The notes: a model not told the origin generated them from the letters alone. Positions 16,110 to 25,820 are shown, numbered from the stretch's first letter. The stretch: 32,399 nt of DNA from Lachnospiraceae bacterium (GCA_017416465.1 JAFQCK010000127.1:1-32399); one strand, 5' to 3'. Program-made: numbers and translations.

Positions 16110-16147
16110 AAACAAAGATGTTGTCTTTATGAGTATTGGAGATTGAT

Positions 16148-16408
16148 ATGGGAATAGAACTATTATTGAATGATTATTATGCATTGTTAAAATTGCTACA
16201 TGAAAATGAAGTTGTAGTCTTAGATGAAACTATAATCCCGTTAACACAACAACAAATTGCAGATGCATTAGATTTTAGCAAAATGAAAGTTAATAGCATG
16301 TTTAATGTTCTTCAAAGAGAAGGATTGATAGAACAAAAAACAAGAGGGAAGTATGTGTTATCAGATCGGGCAGAAAATATTATAAAATCAATAAATAAAA
16401 TAAATTAA
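16148..16408 (+). CDS. Winged-helix regulator heading the R-M operon
   Basis: 86 aa. A winged helix-turn-helix fills most of the protein: PLTQQQIADALDFSKMKVNS is the HTH (~33-52), followed by MFNVLQREGLIEQKTRGKYVL, the second helix and wing. ATG 16148 is chosen over TTG 16136, since GGAG at 16138-16141 is the ribosome site. Small HTH proteins ahead of restriction genes often act as controller proteins that delay nuclease expression until methylation is complete. This one is MarR/GntR-like rather than the usual XRE-type C protein. It is 33 bp from the methylase gene. Confidence 0.78.
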   Translation: MGIELLLNDYYALLKLLHENEVVVLDETIIPLTQQQIADALDFSKMKVNSMFNVLQREGLIEQKTRGKYVLSDRAENIIKSINKIN

Positions 16409-16441
16409 GGGTAAGAGAAGTTTGTAAGTGAGGAGTACTGA

Positions 16442-19441
16442 ATGGATATTAATAGATTAAAAGAATTAATAATCAAATATAGGGAAAACAGAGAATTTTA
16501 TTGTGATTCAAAAAATGCATATAATGAAACTGAATGTAGAGATGAATATATAAGTCCATTGTTACAATGTTTTGGATGGGATGTGCAGAATGAGAAGGGA
16601 AAGTTGCCACAGTATAAAGAAGTTGTTGTTGAAAGGTTTTCTAATAGTTCAGAGAGACCAGATTATACGTTGACTTTGAATGGAGTTTCAAAGTTTTTTG
16701 TAGAAGCCAAAAAGCCTAGTGTGGATATAACCATTGATATAGAACCTTCTTTTCAAGCACGTAAATACGGATGGAATGCAAAACATGCGATATCATTACT
16801 AACAAACTTTGAAAATTTAATGATTTATGACACTACTTCACAGCCTAAAGATGGGGATGAAGTAAGAACGTCGTTATATCGTAAATATTATTTTGAAGAG
16901 TATGCTGAAAAGTTTGATGAGATAAGTGAGTTGATTTCAAGGGAGAGTGTATACAGTGGTAAGTATGACTCATATGTAGAAAATAATTTTAACAATGGAA
17001 GAACATTTAAGGCAGAAATAGATGAAATATTTTTAAAACAAATGAATGTTTGGAGATTGAAATTTGGTGAATATTTATATTTGAAAGATGAAAAATATCA
17101 TAATGTTAAATTTCTAAATGATACGGTTCAAGATTTTATTAACCAGATTATTTTTTTGCGAATTTGCGAAGATAGAAAATTACCTTTGTATAAAAAACTG
17201 TACGAAATGACTTCTGATCGTAAAGAATTACAGAGATTATTGACAGAGTCATTTAAAGAAGCGGATAAGCGGTATAATTCAGGATTGTTCAGGGGAGAAA
17301 ATCCTATATTTGATTTGAGTAGCGATCTTATTTTTGAAATGATTGAGTCACTGTACTACCCTAAAAATCCATATCTGTTTACTGTAATAGAACCAAGTAT
17401 ATTGGGAAAAATATATGAATCTTTTTTGACTGAAAGTATTGTTGTTTCAGAAGATGGGATAAGCTTAAGTGAAAAGAAAGAATATAAATACAAATCGGTA
17501 GTTAGTACACCAATAGAGATTGTAAAATATATGGTCAAGAATACATTAGATCCACTTTGTGAGGGAAAAACACCAGAACAGATTAGTAAGTTGAAAATTA
17601 TTGATATTGCTTGTGGTTCAGGTATTTTCTTAGAAGAAGTATATCAGTATTTAGTGGATGCATGTGTTTCTTGGTATTTAGAAAATGATGAATCTTATCT
17701 TTTGGAATTAAGTGGTGGAAAGAAGAAATTGCCAATAGAGGACAAAAAGAAGATTCTGACGAATTGTATTTATGGAGTAGATATTGATATATATGCTGTT
17801 GAAGTAAGCAAATTTTCATTACTGCTTAAATTATTAGAAGATGAGACAGAACCTTCGGTAAAAGAGTCTACACCAATTTTACCTGAGTTAAGCATGAATA
17901 TAATGGCAGGTAATTCATTAGTGACAAGTGATGATATTAGTAAGCTTGATTTGTCAGTAGATGAATTACTTTCCATGATACCATTTGACTGGAGTAGTAT
18001 AAATGATGGAAATAAGTTTGATGTAGTATTGGGTAATCCACCATATGTAAAGACGGAAGATATTCATTTGCTATCAGGTGAAAAAGAATTTAATATTTAC
18101 AAATCAAAATACAAGAGTGCATATAAGCAATTTGATAAATATTTCCTTTTTGTTGAGAAGGCACTGTCATTGTTAAACGATAATGGTGTTCTTTGTTATA
18201 TCATTCCTAATAAATTTTTCAAAATTGCTGCTGGTCAGGAATTACGAAAGTTGATATGTAAGAATGTGATAGCTATTGATGATTTTGGAGATGCTCAGCT
18301 TTTTCCTGATAAAACGATATATAGTTCGATTGTTTCTATTAGTGAAAAGAAAAAAGAAAAAATGAAATATTCTTATATTAGCAATGTAGTTGATTTATGG
18401 CTTGGAAACAATATAAATAGCATAGATATCAGTACGGATGAACTTACAGGAAATCCATGGAGTTTGTCATCTGATATTGATTTTATGAAGATGATTCAGA
18501 ACATGCAGAGTAGATCAATTTCATTATCCGAGGTTGCAGATATATTTAATGGAATACAGACTAGTGCAGAAAGAGCGGAGAAGTTTTCGGATAAAAAGGA
18601 AGTATATTGGTTTGATTCGAATTGTATTACATCAGAGGATGAAAAATATATTTATGTACATAGGTTTGAAAAAGATTACAAAATTGAAAAAAATATATTA
18701 AAACCATATTTCAAGCCTACAAAAGTAGCAGAAAAGGGTATGGGTACTTATTCAGTGCTGTCTACTGATAAAAAAATAATATTTCCATATGATAAGAATG
18801 GGAAGTTGTATTCTATTGAAACTATGACTGATCAGTTTAAATGTACGTTTGAGTATTTGAAAGATTGTTATGACAGGCTTGTGCCTAGATGCTTGAATAA
18901 TGGAGTCGGTAGAGATGTACCAGATGCGACAAAAGATACATGGTATAAATATGGAAGAACACAGGCACTTACGGCATTTGTAAATACTCCCAAATTAATT
19001 GTTAGAGTATTAAGTAAAGAGCCAATGTACGCATATGATGATAAAGATATGTTAATTGCATCAGGTGGAACAGCAGGATATTGTGCAATTAGTAAAAAGA
19101 TTGATAGTAAATACGATTTGGAATATATACAAGCGTGGTTAAATCATCCGTTTACTGAGAAAGTTTTTCAAATTCAAGGTAGCGATTTTGAGAATGGTTT
19201 TACAGCAAGAGGAACATATTTGTTGAATAAAGTGCATTTTGTTGATCTTGATTTTGAAGATGAAAGACAAAAAGAATTATATGATCAGGTTGTAAATTTG
19301 ACACGTAAAGTATATGGCTTGAATAAACAAATGGAAGTACATAATGATAAAGCATCAAAAAATGTTCTTGTTAAAGAAAAAAATAAGGCGATAGACGAGA
19401 TAGAAGATTTAATTTCTAAAGTTTATCGACTGGAATTATAA
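16442..19441 (+). CDS. Type IIG-like restriction enzyme: nuclease-methylase fusion
   Basis: 999 aa. Residues ~20-130 form an HsdR-N-like PD-(D/E)xK nuclease domain with D74 (RPDYTL) and E88-x-K90 (FFVEAKKPS). Residues ~190-380 are a helical connector. The methylase core has motif I DIACGSG (388-394) and the catalytic NPPY (532-535), the gamma-class N6-adenine arrangement. Residues ~680-950 are a TaqI/Eco57I-like target-recognition region (FNGIQTSAER; LIASGGTAGYCAI; YIQAWLNHPF). The single chain would cleave and methylate. Alternatively the nuclease domain might only assist the separate PLD enzyme. GGAG lies 8 bp before the ATG. The next methylase follows 9 bp after the stop, so they are co-transcribed. 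Confidence 0.88.
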   Translation: MDINRLKELIIKYRENREFYCDSKNAYNETECRDEYISPLLQCFGWDVQNEKGKLPQYKEVVVERFSNSSERPDYTLTLNGVSKFFVEAKKPSVDITIDIEPSFQARKYGWNAKHAISLLTNFENLMIYDTTSQPKDGDEVRTSLYRKYYFEEYAEKFDEISELISRESVYSGKYDSYVENNFNNGRTFKAEIDEIFLKQMNVWRLKFGEYLYLKDEKYHNVKFLNDTVQDFINQIIFLRICEDRKLPLYKKLYEMTSDRKELQRLLTESFKEADKRYNSGLFRGENPIFDLSSDLIFEMIESLYYPKNPYLFTVIEPSILGKIYESFLTESIVVSEDGISLSEKKEYKYKSVVSTPIEIVKYMVKNTLDPLCEGKTPEQISKLKIIDIACGSGIFLEEVYQYLVDACVSWYLENDESYLLELSGGKKKLPIEDKKKILTNCIYGVDIDIYAVEVSKFSLLLKLLEDETEPSVKESTPILPELSMNIMAGNSLVTSDDISKLDLSVDELLSMIPFDWSSINDGNKFDVVLGNPPYVKTEDIHLLSGEKEFNIYKSKYKSAYKQFDKYFLFVEKALSLLNDNGVLCYIIPNKFFKIAAGQELRKLICKNVIAIDDFGDAQLFPDKTIYSSIVSISEKKKEKMKYSYISNVVDLWLGNNINSIDISTDELTGNPWSLSSDIDFMKMIQNMQSRSISLSEVADIFNGIQTSAERAEKFSDKKEVYWFDSNCITSEDEKYIYVHRFEKDYKIEKNILKPYFKPTKVAEKGMGTYSVLSTDKKIIFPYDKNGKLYSIETMTDQFKCTFEYLKDCYDRLVPRCLNNGVGRDVPDATKDTWYKYGRTQALTAFVNTPKLIVRVLSKEPMYAYDDKDMLIASGGTAGYCAISKKIDSKYDLEYIQAWLNHPFTEKVFQIQGSDFENGFTARGTYLLNKVHFVDLDFEDERQKELYDQVVNLTRKVYGLNKQMEVHNDKASKNVLVKEKNKAIDEIEDLISKVYRLEL

Positions 19442-19450
19442 GGTGGTTCT

Positions 19451-21073
19451 ATGAAATTAAAAGAAGAGAGTTCTGCTCAGAAATTACGTGGAGCTTATTA
19501 TACACCGCTTCCGTTAGCTCAAATGATGGTCAAATTATTTTATGATAATAATATGTTGCATAATGTTTTAGAGCCAAGTTGTGGTGATGGAGTATTTTTG
19601 GACGCATTAAAGAATTGTTGTATGTTAGATCAATTTGATAAAGTTACTGCGATTGAGATTGATACAGATGAGGCAACAAAATTAGTAGATAAGTGGAATG
19701 AATCTAGAGTTAATGTACTAAACCAAGATTTTTTTGAATTTTATAAAGATAATAAAAATAAAAAATATGATTTGATTTTGGGAAATCCACCATACATAAG
19801 ATATCAGTATTTATCAGAAGAACAGAGAGAGTTGATGGCTAAAATTTTGACGTCTCAGGGAATGAAATCAAATAAATTGGTTAATGCATGGGTTGGATTT
19901 ATGGTTGCGTGCGTCAATATGTTATCTGAGTATGGAAAAATTGCATTTGTCATTCCAGCAGAAATATTACAAGTAGTGTATGCAGAGGATTTAAGATTAT
20001 ATTTAGCAAATCATTTGTCAAAAATCACATTGATAACGTTTGAAGAATTAGTTTTTCCAGACATTGAACAGGAAATCGTTGTCTTTGTAGGCGAAAAGGA
20101 TAAAGAAGAAAAAGGAATTAGGATTATTGAATTAAATAATTTAGATGATTTAAGAGAATTTAATATAGAGAGTAATGGATTCCAAAAGCTGCAACACGTC
20201 CATGAGAAATGGACAAAATATTTTACCAATGATAAAGAAAATAAATTAGTAAAAGAAATCAAAGAAGATGGTAGGTTTCAAAAACTATCAGACATCGCAT
20301 TAATTAATGTAGGAATTACCACAGGAAATAATAAATATTTTTCTGTAAATCAGGAAATAGTAGATAAATACAAGCTTTTTGATGTAGTTAGACCATTGAT
20401 TGGAAGAAGTGCTCATGCGCATAGTATCTTTTTTGATGAAAAAGATTGGAAAATCAATGTAGATGGCGGAAAAGCGGCTTACTTGATTGATTTCCCAGAA
20501 GATGAATATGAGTCGTATCCAAAAGAACACAAAGAATATATTATGCTTGGAGAAAAAAATGAAGAACACAAAGGATATAAATGTTCAATCAGAGAGAGAT
20601 GGTATAGAATACCATCAATCTGGGTTCCAGATGCTTTCTTTTTAAGGCGTAACAATTTGTATCCCAAATTTGTACTTAATTGTTGCGAAGCAGTATCTAC
20701 TGATACTATGCACAGAATTAAATTTAATGATGGAATTGATTCACGAAGAGTTCTGTTATCGTATTATAACAGTATTTCATTTGCATTTACCGAGTTATGT
20801 GGAAGGAGCTATGGTGGAGGTGTTCTCGAAATATTACCTGGTGAAGTTGGGAATATTTATGTTCCTAATGTAGATAGTATTCCTATGGAGAAAATAAATG
20901 AAGTTCTAATGCAGGTAAATGATGTCATTTCAGAGGATAAAAATATAGAATTGGCATTAGATATAGTAGATTCAAAAATACTTATTGAAGGTTTAGGAGT
21001 ATCTTCTGAGTGGTGTGAGGATGCAAGAAAAATCTGGAAGAAAATGCAAAATAGAAGATTAAAGAGAGGATAG
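19451..21073 (+). CDS. N6-adenine DNA methyltransferase, gamma class
   Basis: 540 aa. TaqI/Eco57I-family methylase: SAM-binding motif I EPSCGDG (41-47) and catalytic NPPY (112-115; GNPPYIRYQ). The C-terminal ~250 residues form the target-recognition domain (ITTGNNKYFSV, then FAFTELCGRSYGGGVLEILP). There is no nuclease domain, so it only modifies. It transfers a methyl group from S-adenosylmethionine to adenine in the recognition site. Together with the preceding fusion enzyme it gives two methylases, as needed when an asymmetric site must be methylated on both strands. AAGGTGG lies just before the start; 38 bp separate it from the PLD gene. Confidence 0.9.
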   Translation: MKLKEESSAQKLRGAYYTPLPLAQMMVKLFYDNNMLHNVLEPSCGDGVFLDALKNCCMLDQFDKVTAIEIDTDEATKLVDKWNESRVNVLNQDFFEFYKDNKNKKYDLILGNPPYIRYQYLSEEQRELMAKILTSQGMKSNKLVNAWVGFMVACVNMLSEYGKIAFVIPAEILQVVYAEDLRLYLANHLSKITLITFEELVFPDIEQEIVVFVGEKDKEEKGIRIIELNNLDDLREFNIESNGFQKLQHVHEKWTKYFTNDKENKLVKEIKEDGRFQKLSDIALINVGITTGNNKYFSVNQEIVDKYKLFDVVRPLIGRSAHAHSIFFDEKDWKINVDGGKAAYLIDFPEDEYESYPKEHKEYIMLGEKNEEHKGYKCSIRERWYRIPSIWVPDAFFLRRNNLYPKFVLNCCEAVSTDTMHRIKFNDGIDSRRVLLSYYNSISFAFTELCGRSYGGGVLEILPGEVGNIYVPNVDSIPMEKINEVLMQVNDVISEDKNIELALDIVDSKILIEGLGVSSEWCEDARKIWKKMQNRRLKRG

Positions 21074-21111
21074 AAAAACAAAGGATTTAGACACCGTTTT
21101 TCATAAATAAA

Positions 21112-22275
21112 ATGGCAAATTTACATTATATAATGCAAGGATTTTCGAAAAAGATAAATTTTTGCGATGAAATAATACATTTAGTAAAAAACAGAGATTA
21201 TAAAGAAATGTATGTTTTAACTGCGTTTGTTAATGAATTTGCAGTTAAATTATTGGAAGAAGAAATTGTAAATTCCAATGTGAAAATTACTTTTATTGCA
21301 GGAGTAAGAAATGGTGTTACTACATATCAGGCATTAGAAAGATTATTACAAATGGGAATTGATGTTTATTCCTTTGATACGGCTAGAAGTGAAGGGATAT
21401 TTCATGTAAAAACCATTATAGCCTTCAATGATTATGAGGCAAAAGTGATTTGTGGAAGTGCCAATTTTACAACTGGAGGGTTGATAAACAATATTGAAGC
21501 TGGATTTATTAGCGAACTGAACCTAAGGGAAAAAGGTGATAAATGTATATTTGATGAAGTGATGGATTATATAAACGAATTGATAGCTTTTCGGTATGAA
21601 TATCCTCAAAATATTATTTACATAGATTCTTGCGATAAAATAGATAAGTTAAAAGAGCAAGGATTGCTTGTTGATGAAAGAAAGAAAACAAAAAAAATAT
21701 TTAATAGTAATAATGAAAGCGATAATGAAACTAGAACGATTGTATCTAAATTTCCATTAGAAAGAAAAAAAATCAAGTTGCCGTCACAAAAAAATAGACA
21801 AATGGAAGCGATTTATAGAAAAGTATCAAATATGACAATCGAGGATGTTTGCGTAGAGGTATGGAAAAGCAAGCCTTTAAAGAAGACACATTTGGGGATT
21901 ACTAATAAAAAGAGGACAAATGTGAAGGGGGAGATGGGGCTTGGAAAAGGGAAGTATAAAAATCAAAATATAGATCAAATGACATATTTTCGTTATGATG
22001 TATTTGAAAAATTAGAATGGAAAAAGAATCAGAAGGGGGACGAAATTGCAGAAGGTAAGTTTACTCTGATTATTTCTGGAATAAATTACGGAGAATATTG
22101 TCTTCAAATATTGCATAAACGTGAGGGAATGGTGGCATATGACCAAAATAATTATGTTACTAGTATAAGGTGGGGAGAATGCAGTAAGATAATAAAAAAT
22201 GAGTCATTACTTGGTAAAACATTAACATTATTAAAAATGCAAGATAGTGAAAGTTTTGTTCTAGATATAGAGTAG
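21112..22275 (+). CDS. PLD-family restriction endonuclease (BfiI/NgoFVII-like)
   Basis: 387 aa. N-terminal phospholipase D-type nuclease with a single active-site set: H98-x-K100 (FHVKTII) and GSANFT (115-120), with an acidic residue in NNIEAGF downstream. One HxK per chain implies an active site formed by a dimer, as in BfiI. The C-terminal ~120 residues (GKFTLIISGINYGEYCLQIL, NNYVTSIRWG) look like the B3-like DNA-binding domain of NgoFVII/BfiI enzymes. Such enzymes cut without metal ions and need two methylases for their asymmetric site, which matches the two methylases here. No strong ribosome site precedes ATG 21112, so the start is less certain (21133 is an alternative). Confidence 0.83.
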   Translation: MANLHYIMQGFSKKINFCDEIIHLVKNRDYKEMYVLTAFVNEFAVKLLEEEIVNSNVKITFIAGVRNGVTTYQALERLLQMGIDVYSFDTARSEGIFHVKTIIAFNDYEAKVICGSANFTTGGLINNIEAGFISELNLREKGDKCIFDEVMDYINELIAFRYEYPQNIIYIDSCDKIDKLKEQGLLVDERKKTKKIFNSNNESDNETRTIVSKFPLERKKIKLPSQKNRQMEAIYRKVSNMTIEDVCVEVWKSKPLKKTHLGITNKKRTNVKGEMGLGKGKYKNQNIDQMTYFRYDVFEKLEWKKNQKGDEIAEGKFTLIISGINYGEYCLQILHKREGMVAYDQNNYVTSIRWGECSKIIKNESLLGKTLTLLKMQDSESFVLDIE

Positions 22276-22352
22276 ATATCGAAAAATATATGCTGGTTTA
22301 AAAAAGAGAAAGGAAAATTTGTTGTGATTTCCACGAATTTTTTTGATAGGAA

Positions 22353-22372
22353 ATTACCTCATAACAGGTAAT
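22353..22372. promoter_or_regulatory. Palindrome over the hamA start
   Basis: ATTACCT (22353-22359) and AGGTAAT (22366-22372) form a perfect inverted repeat that includes the first hamA ATG and the only Shine-Dalgarno-like AGGT. As DNA it could be an operator; as RNA it would hide the start. The rest of 22276-22352 shows no clear promoter. Confidence 0.45.
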
Positions 22373-23282
22373 GAAAATGAATAAAGAGGACATAAAAAGA
22401 AGATTAATGACAGATGATGCTTTGTTCAATTTCATCTATACATTTCAGCAATCATTTGATGTAAGTCCAAAAAATGAACATTATGGAGCATACATTGACT
22501 ATCAAGATATTTATGAATTAAGGGAAGATTTTCTTGATGCATTAATTGATACAATAGTGGATTGGGTATATAGTCAGGAGAAATACTATAAATTATTAGA
22601 GATAGAGAAAAAAAACGGGAAGACTGATTCTGCGGCAGCTAGTGCTGTTCAAAGAAAGGTAAAGGCAAAATTTCGTGGAGCAGGAAGTGAAAAACTTTTA
22701 AGTCAAGGTCAATTTGGTGAGCTATTACTGTTTCATTTTATACAGCATTGTTTTCATGCAGTTCCAGTACTGAGAAAAATGCCAATTACTACCAGTTCTC
22801 AGCAAGAAAGGTTTGGAGCTGATGCAATTCACTATAAAATTGAAAATGATAAAAATATTTTCATTTTAGGTGAGGCAAAAGCATATACGACAGGCACTTT
22901 TAACGCTGCATTTAAAAAGGCAATTGGTAGTATAACGACTACGGTTGAAAATCTGCGTAGTGAGTTAAGATTGTATGTCCATGAAGATTTTTTGGATGAA
23001 GAAATGAATGAAGTTGCTGAGAAATTTTTGAACAATACATTAAAAAATTATGAAACACATTTAGTATGTATTATTGCGTATAATGAAACAAAAGAAATAA
23101 CTAAACTGAATGAATTGGAAATTAGGAAGCAAATAAAGAAAGTTATTGAAGAACGTTATTCTAAGACGGATAAAGGGCTTGTCGATTTAGATAAGTATCC
23201 TATACTTACTCGAATGACCTATATAGTATTTCCTATTTGGAAATTGGATGAAATGGTGGAATCATTTCAAAAAATGTTGTAG
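22371..23282 (+). CDS. hamA: Hachiman nuclease HamA (DUF1837)
   Basis: 303 aa. HamA-type DUF1837 protein, the effector of the two-gene Hachiman anti-phage system. The conserved centre is visible: GQFGELLLFHFIQH (~120), then RKMPITTSSQQERFGADAIHY, then ILGEAKAYTTG. This gives a PD-(D/E)xK-like set D151 and E168-x-K170. In known systems HamA is a nuclease held inactive by HamB and released to degrade DNA on sensing invasion or damage. The start is 22371 or 22377 (no strong ribosome site; see the palindrome). HamB follows 18 bp later. The gene lies 95 bp after the PLD nuclease and could be read from the same operon. Confidence 0.9.
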   Translation: MKMNKEDIKRRLMTDDALFNFIYTFQQSFDVSPKNEHYGAYIDYQDIYELREDFLDALIDTIVDWVYSQEKYYKLLEIEKKNGKTDSAAASAVQRKVKAKFRGAGSEKLLSQGQFGELLLFHFIQHCFHAVPVLRKMPITTSSQQERFGADAIHYKIENDKNIFILGEAKAYTTGTFNAAFKKAIGSITTTVENLRSELRLYVHEDFLDEEMNEVAEKFLNNTLKNYETHLVCIIAYNETKEITKLNELEIRKQIKKVIEERYSKTDKGLVDLDKYPILTRMTYIVFPIWKLDEMVESFQKML

Positions 23283-23300
23283 AGGGGAGAGGGGAATGCC

Positions 23301-25820
23301 TTGAAAAAAAAGGAATATATACTAAGAAGATGGTTAGAAATTGATCTGTACAGTGTAGCATTGAAGGCAGGATTATCAAAATGCAACGTTGTGGTAGATG
23401 AAAATCTTATTTTTGATTCCATTCGTTTTTTGGATTTTGAAACATCTGTTAATAATAAACCTGATGTAAACGCAATAATCGGGATAACTGCATTAATGTG
23501 GGAGCATATTGATAAGGGAAAATATGATATTAAAGAGTTGGTGGTGATCTATCTAAGCAGAATAGGATATACTTCATCTGCTATTATTTGTGATGATAAA
23601 TTTGATTTTGAAAATTGTTGTTTTTCAGCATTACATAGTCCATTGTTTGAGATTAGTTCTACAATAAATCAATTAAAAAATACAATTCAAATTAGAAATA
23701 AACAATTTATCTTGTCTGATTTTCAAAAAGAAATATGGGATGCTTTAGAAGACGAATCTATAATTGGTATTTCAGCACCTACATCAGCAGGCAAGTCGTT
23801 TGTTATATTGTGGAAAATGATTGAGATTTTAAGTGACTCAAAGATGGATATTGTATATGTAGTACCAACATTAAGTCTTGTTAATCAGGTAACAAGAGAT
23901 TTTAGTGAATCATTAAAAGCTGTTGGAATAAGAAATTATATCATAAGCAATGCATATGAACAAAAGCTAGTTGAGGAAAATCATATATATATTCTTACTC
24001 AAGAAAAAGCAATAGCATCTTTTGTCGATGAGAGTGCATTTAATGATGATTTGATTTTAATTGTAGATGAAATACAAAATATTGAAAGAGTAAATGAAGA
24101 TGATGATGAACGAGCTAAAACCTTGTTTGATACTTTGATTGAATTTAGGAGAAAGAAAAATGTTAAGAAGGTAATTTTGTCAGGACCAAGAATCGAAAAA
24201 ATTGGAACTGTAGGAAAGCGAATTTTTGGTAAAAAATCATCGGAGTATTCTACTGGCATAAGTCCTGTTCTAAGCTTAACATATAGTATTGATAAAATTG
24301 GTAAGAAGTATTATTTAAAACAATACTCATCACTTAGAAATGATATTATTTCGTGTGAGATAGAAGATGGTTCTGTTATTGTTGGATATGGTAAAAAGCA
24401 ATATAATGAAAAATACATGCAATTTTTTAATGGGTTCTTGGAAAAAACAGGAGGGAAGCAAAATATTATTTTTGCACCAACAGCTAAGAAATCGAGAGAA
24501 ATAGCACTTTCATTAAAAGGAGTTCCAGGGACAGTCCCAAATGATTTGATTAAGTATTATTCTGAAACTGTTCATCCACAGTATTCACTATGTAAGACAC
24601 TAGAAAATGGGATTTGTTATCATCATGGTAAAATGCCAGCTCATGTGAGACGTACATTAGAAAGAGCAATTAAAGAAAAGATGATAACAAATGTTGTTTG
24701 TACAACAACTCTTTTGCAAGGAGTAAATTTACCTGCGCAAAATGTATATATTCGAAATCCACATTTGTATATTTCAAAAAACAAAAAGTCAACAGAATTA
24801 ACAAATTATGAAATGGCTAATCTTAGAGGTCGAGCTGGGAGATTGTTAAAAGATTTTGTTGGTAGAACTTTTGTTATGGATGAAAGTGGTTTTACTGAAA
24901 CAGAAGAATATCATCAAGAAGAACTATTTGAAGACGTTTCGAAAGAGCTTCCGACAGGATATGAAAAGACATTTGAAGAAAATATCGTTGATATTAATAA
25001 TGCATTAGCAAATGATAAATTGGTTGATAATGAAATGACGGGATATGGTCACTTAGTAACATATATTAGGCAAAATATTCTCAGATATGGTATGAGTTCT
25101 GAAAAGAAGATGCGAGAAGTAGGAATAACTCTTTCGAAGGAGCAGATTGCGGCAATAAAATCAAAGTTGGACAAAATATCTGTGTCTAAAGAAATCTGTG
25201 CGAAGAATAGGTATTGGGATCCATTTGTATTAGATTCAATTTACAACAACTATTCAGGATCTATTCCTAAAACGATATATGAAAAAGGTATTCGAAATCA
25301 GTTGGATAGAATAATTAGTTTTTTACGAGATATGCCAGAAACAAATGCTATGTTTTGTAAATATGTACCTGATGGATTACGTGAGAAAAAGGGAAAAGCA
25401 TATTTAATAAGTTTGATTATTGACTGGACATCGGGAAAAACATTAAAAGAAATATTTTCTTCAAAGCATTACAATGAAGCGGCCACACAGGACAGGATAG
25501 AAAATACAATAAGATTATTGGAGAACACAGTTTCCTATGGTATACCACTGCTGTTAAAACCGTTGTTTGATATCTATGATCCAGATGGAACCCTTTTAAG
25601 TAGTATGCAGGTGGGAGCAAGTGATATATTATCGCGAAGAATGATTGAGAAAGGGATACCCAGAGATACAGCAATTAATATAATAAATGATTATTTAGAT
25701 GATGGAGAAAAACTTGTATTGAATCAAGAAATGGTAAATCAAATGATACAGAATTCAATAAAAAAGCATTATTATGAATTTCCATATTGGGTACAAATAC
25801 AAGTTGATTATTTGATTTAA
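23301..25820 (+). CDS. hamB: Hachiman helicase HamB
   Basis: 839 aa. Superfamily 2 helicase paired with HamA. Walker A APTSAGKS is at 159-166 (K165), motif II is DEIQ at 256-259 (instead of DEAH or DEVH), LSGPR is the motif III-like segment, and motif VI RGRAGR is at 509-514. The C-terminal ~300 residues are helical and probably regulatory. In Hachiman, the ATP-dependent helicase scans DNA and controls the nuclease. It starts with TTG 23301, after a purine-rich GGGGAGAGGGG ribosome site; the nearby ATG at 23296 reads straight into a stop. Nothing indicates a frame break; the pair looks intact. Confidence 0.92.
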   Translation: MKKKEYILRRWLEIDLYSVALKAGLSKCNVVVDENLIFDSIRFLDFETSVNNKPDVNAIIGITALMWEHIDKGKYDIKELVVIYLSRIGYTSSAIICDDKFDFENCCFSALHSPLFEISSTINQLKNTIQIRNKQFILSDFQKEIWDALEDESIIGISAPTSAGKSFVILWKMIEILSDSKMDIVYVVPTLSLVNQVTRDFSESLKAVGIRNYIISNAYEQKLVEENHIYILTQEKAIASFVDESAFNDDLILIVDEIQNIERVNEDDDERAKTLFDTLIEFRRKKNVKKVILSGPRIEKIGTVGKRIFGKKSSEYSTGISPVLSLTYSIDKIGKKYYLKQYSSLRNDIISCEIEDGSVIVGYGKKQYNEKYMQFFNGFLEKTGGKQNIIFAPTAKKSREIALSLKGVPGTVPNDLIKYYSETVHPQYSLCKTLENGICYHHGKMPAHVRRTLERAIKEKMITNVVCTTTLLQGVNLPAQNVYIRNPHLYISKNKKSTELTNYEMANLRGRAGRLLKDFVGRTFVMDESGFTETEEYHQEELFEDVSKELPTGYEKTFEENIVDINNALANDKLVDNEMTGYGHLVTYIRQNILRYGMSSEKKMREVGITLSKEQIAAIKSKLDKISVSKEICAKNRYWDPFVLDSIYNNYSGSIPKTIYEKGIRNQLDRIISFLRDMPETNAMFCKYVPDGLREKKGKAYLISLIIDWTSGKTLKEIFSSKHYNEAATQDRIENTIRLLENTVSYGIPLLLKPLFDIYDPDGTLLSSMQVGASDILSRRMIEKGIPRDTAINIINDYLDDGEKLVLNQEMVNQMIQNSIKKHYYEFPYWVQIQVDYLI

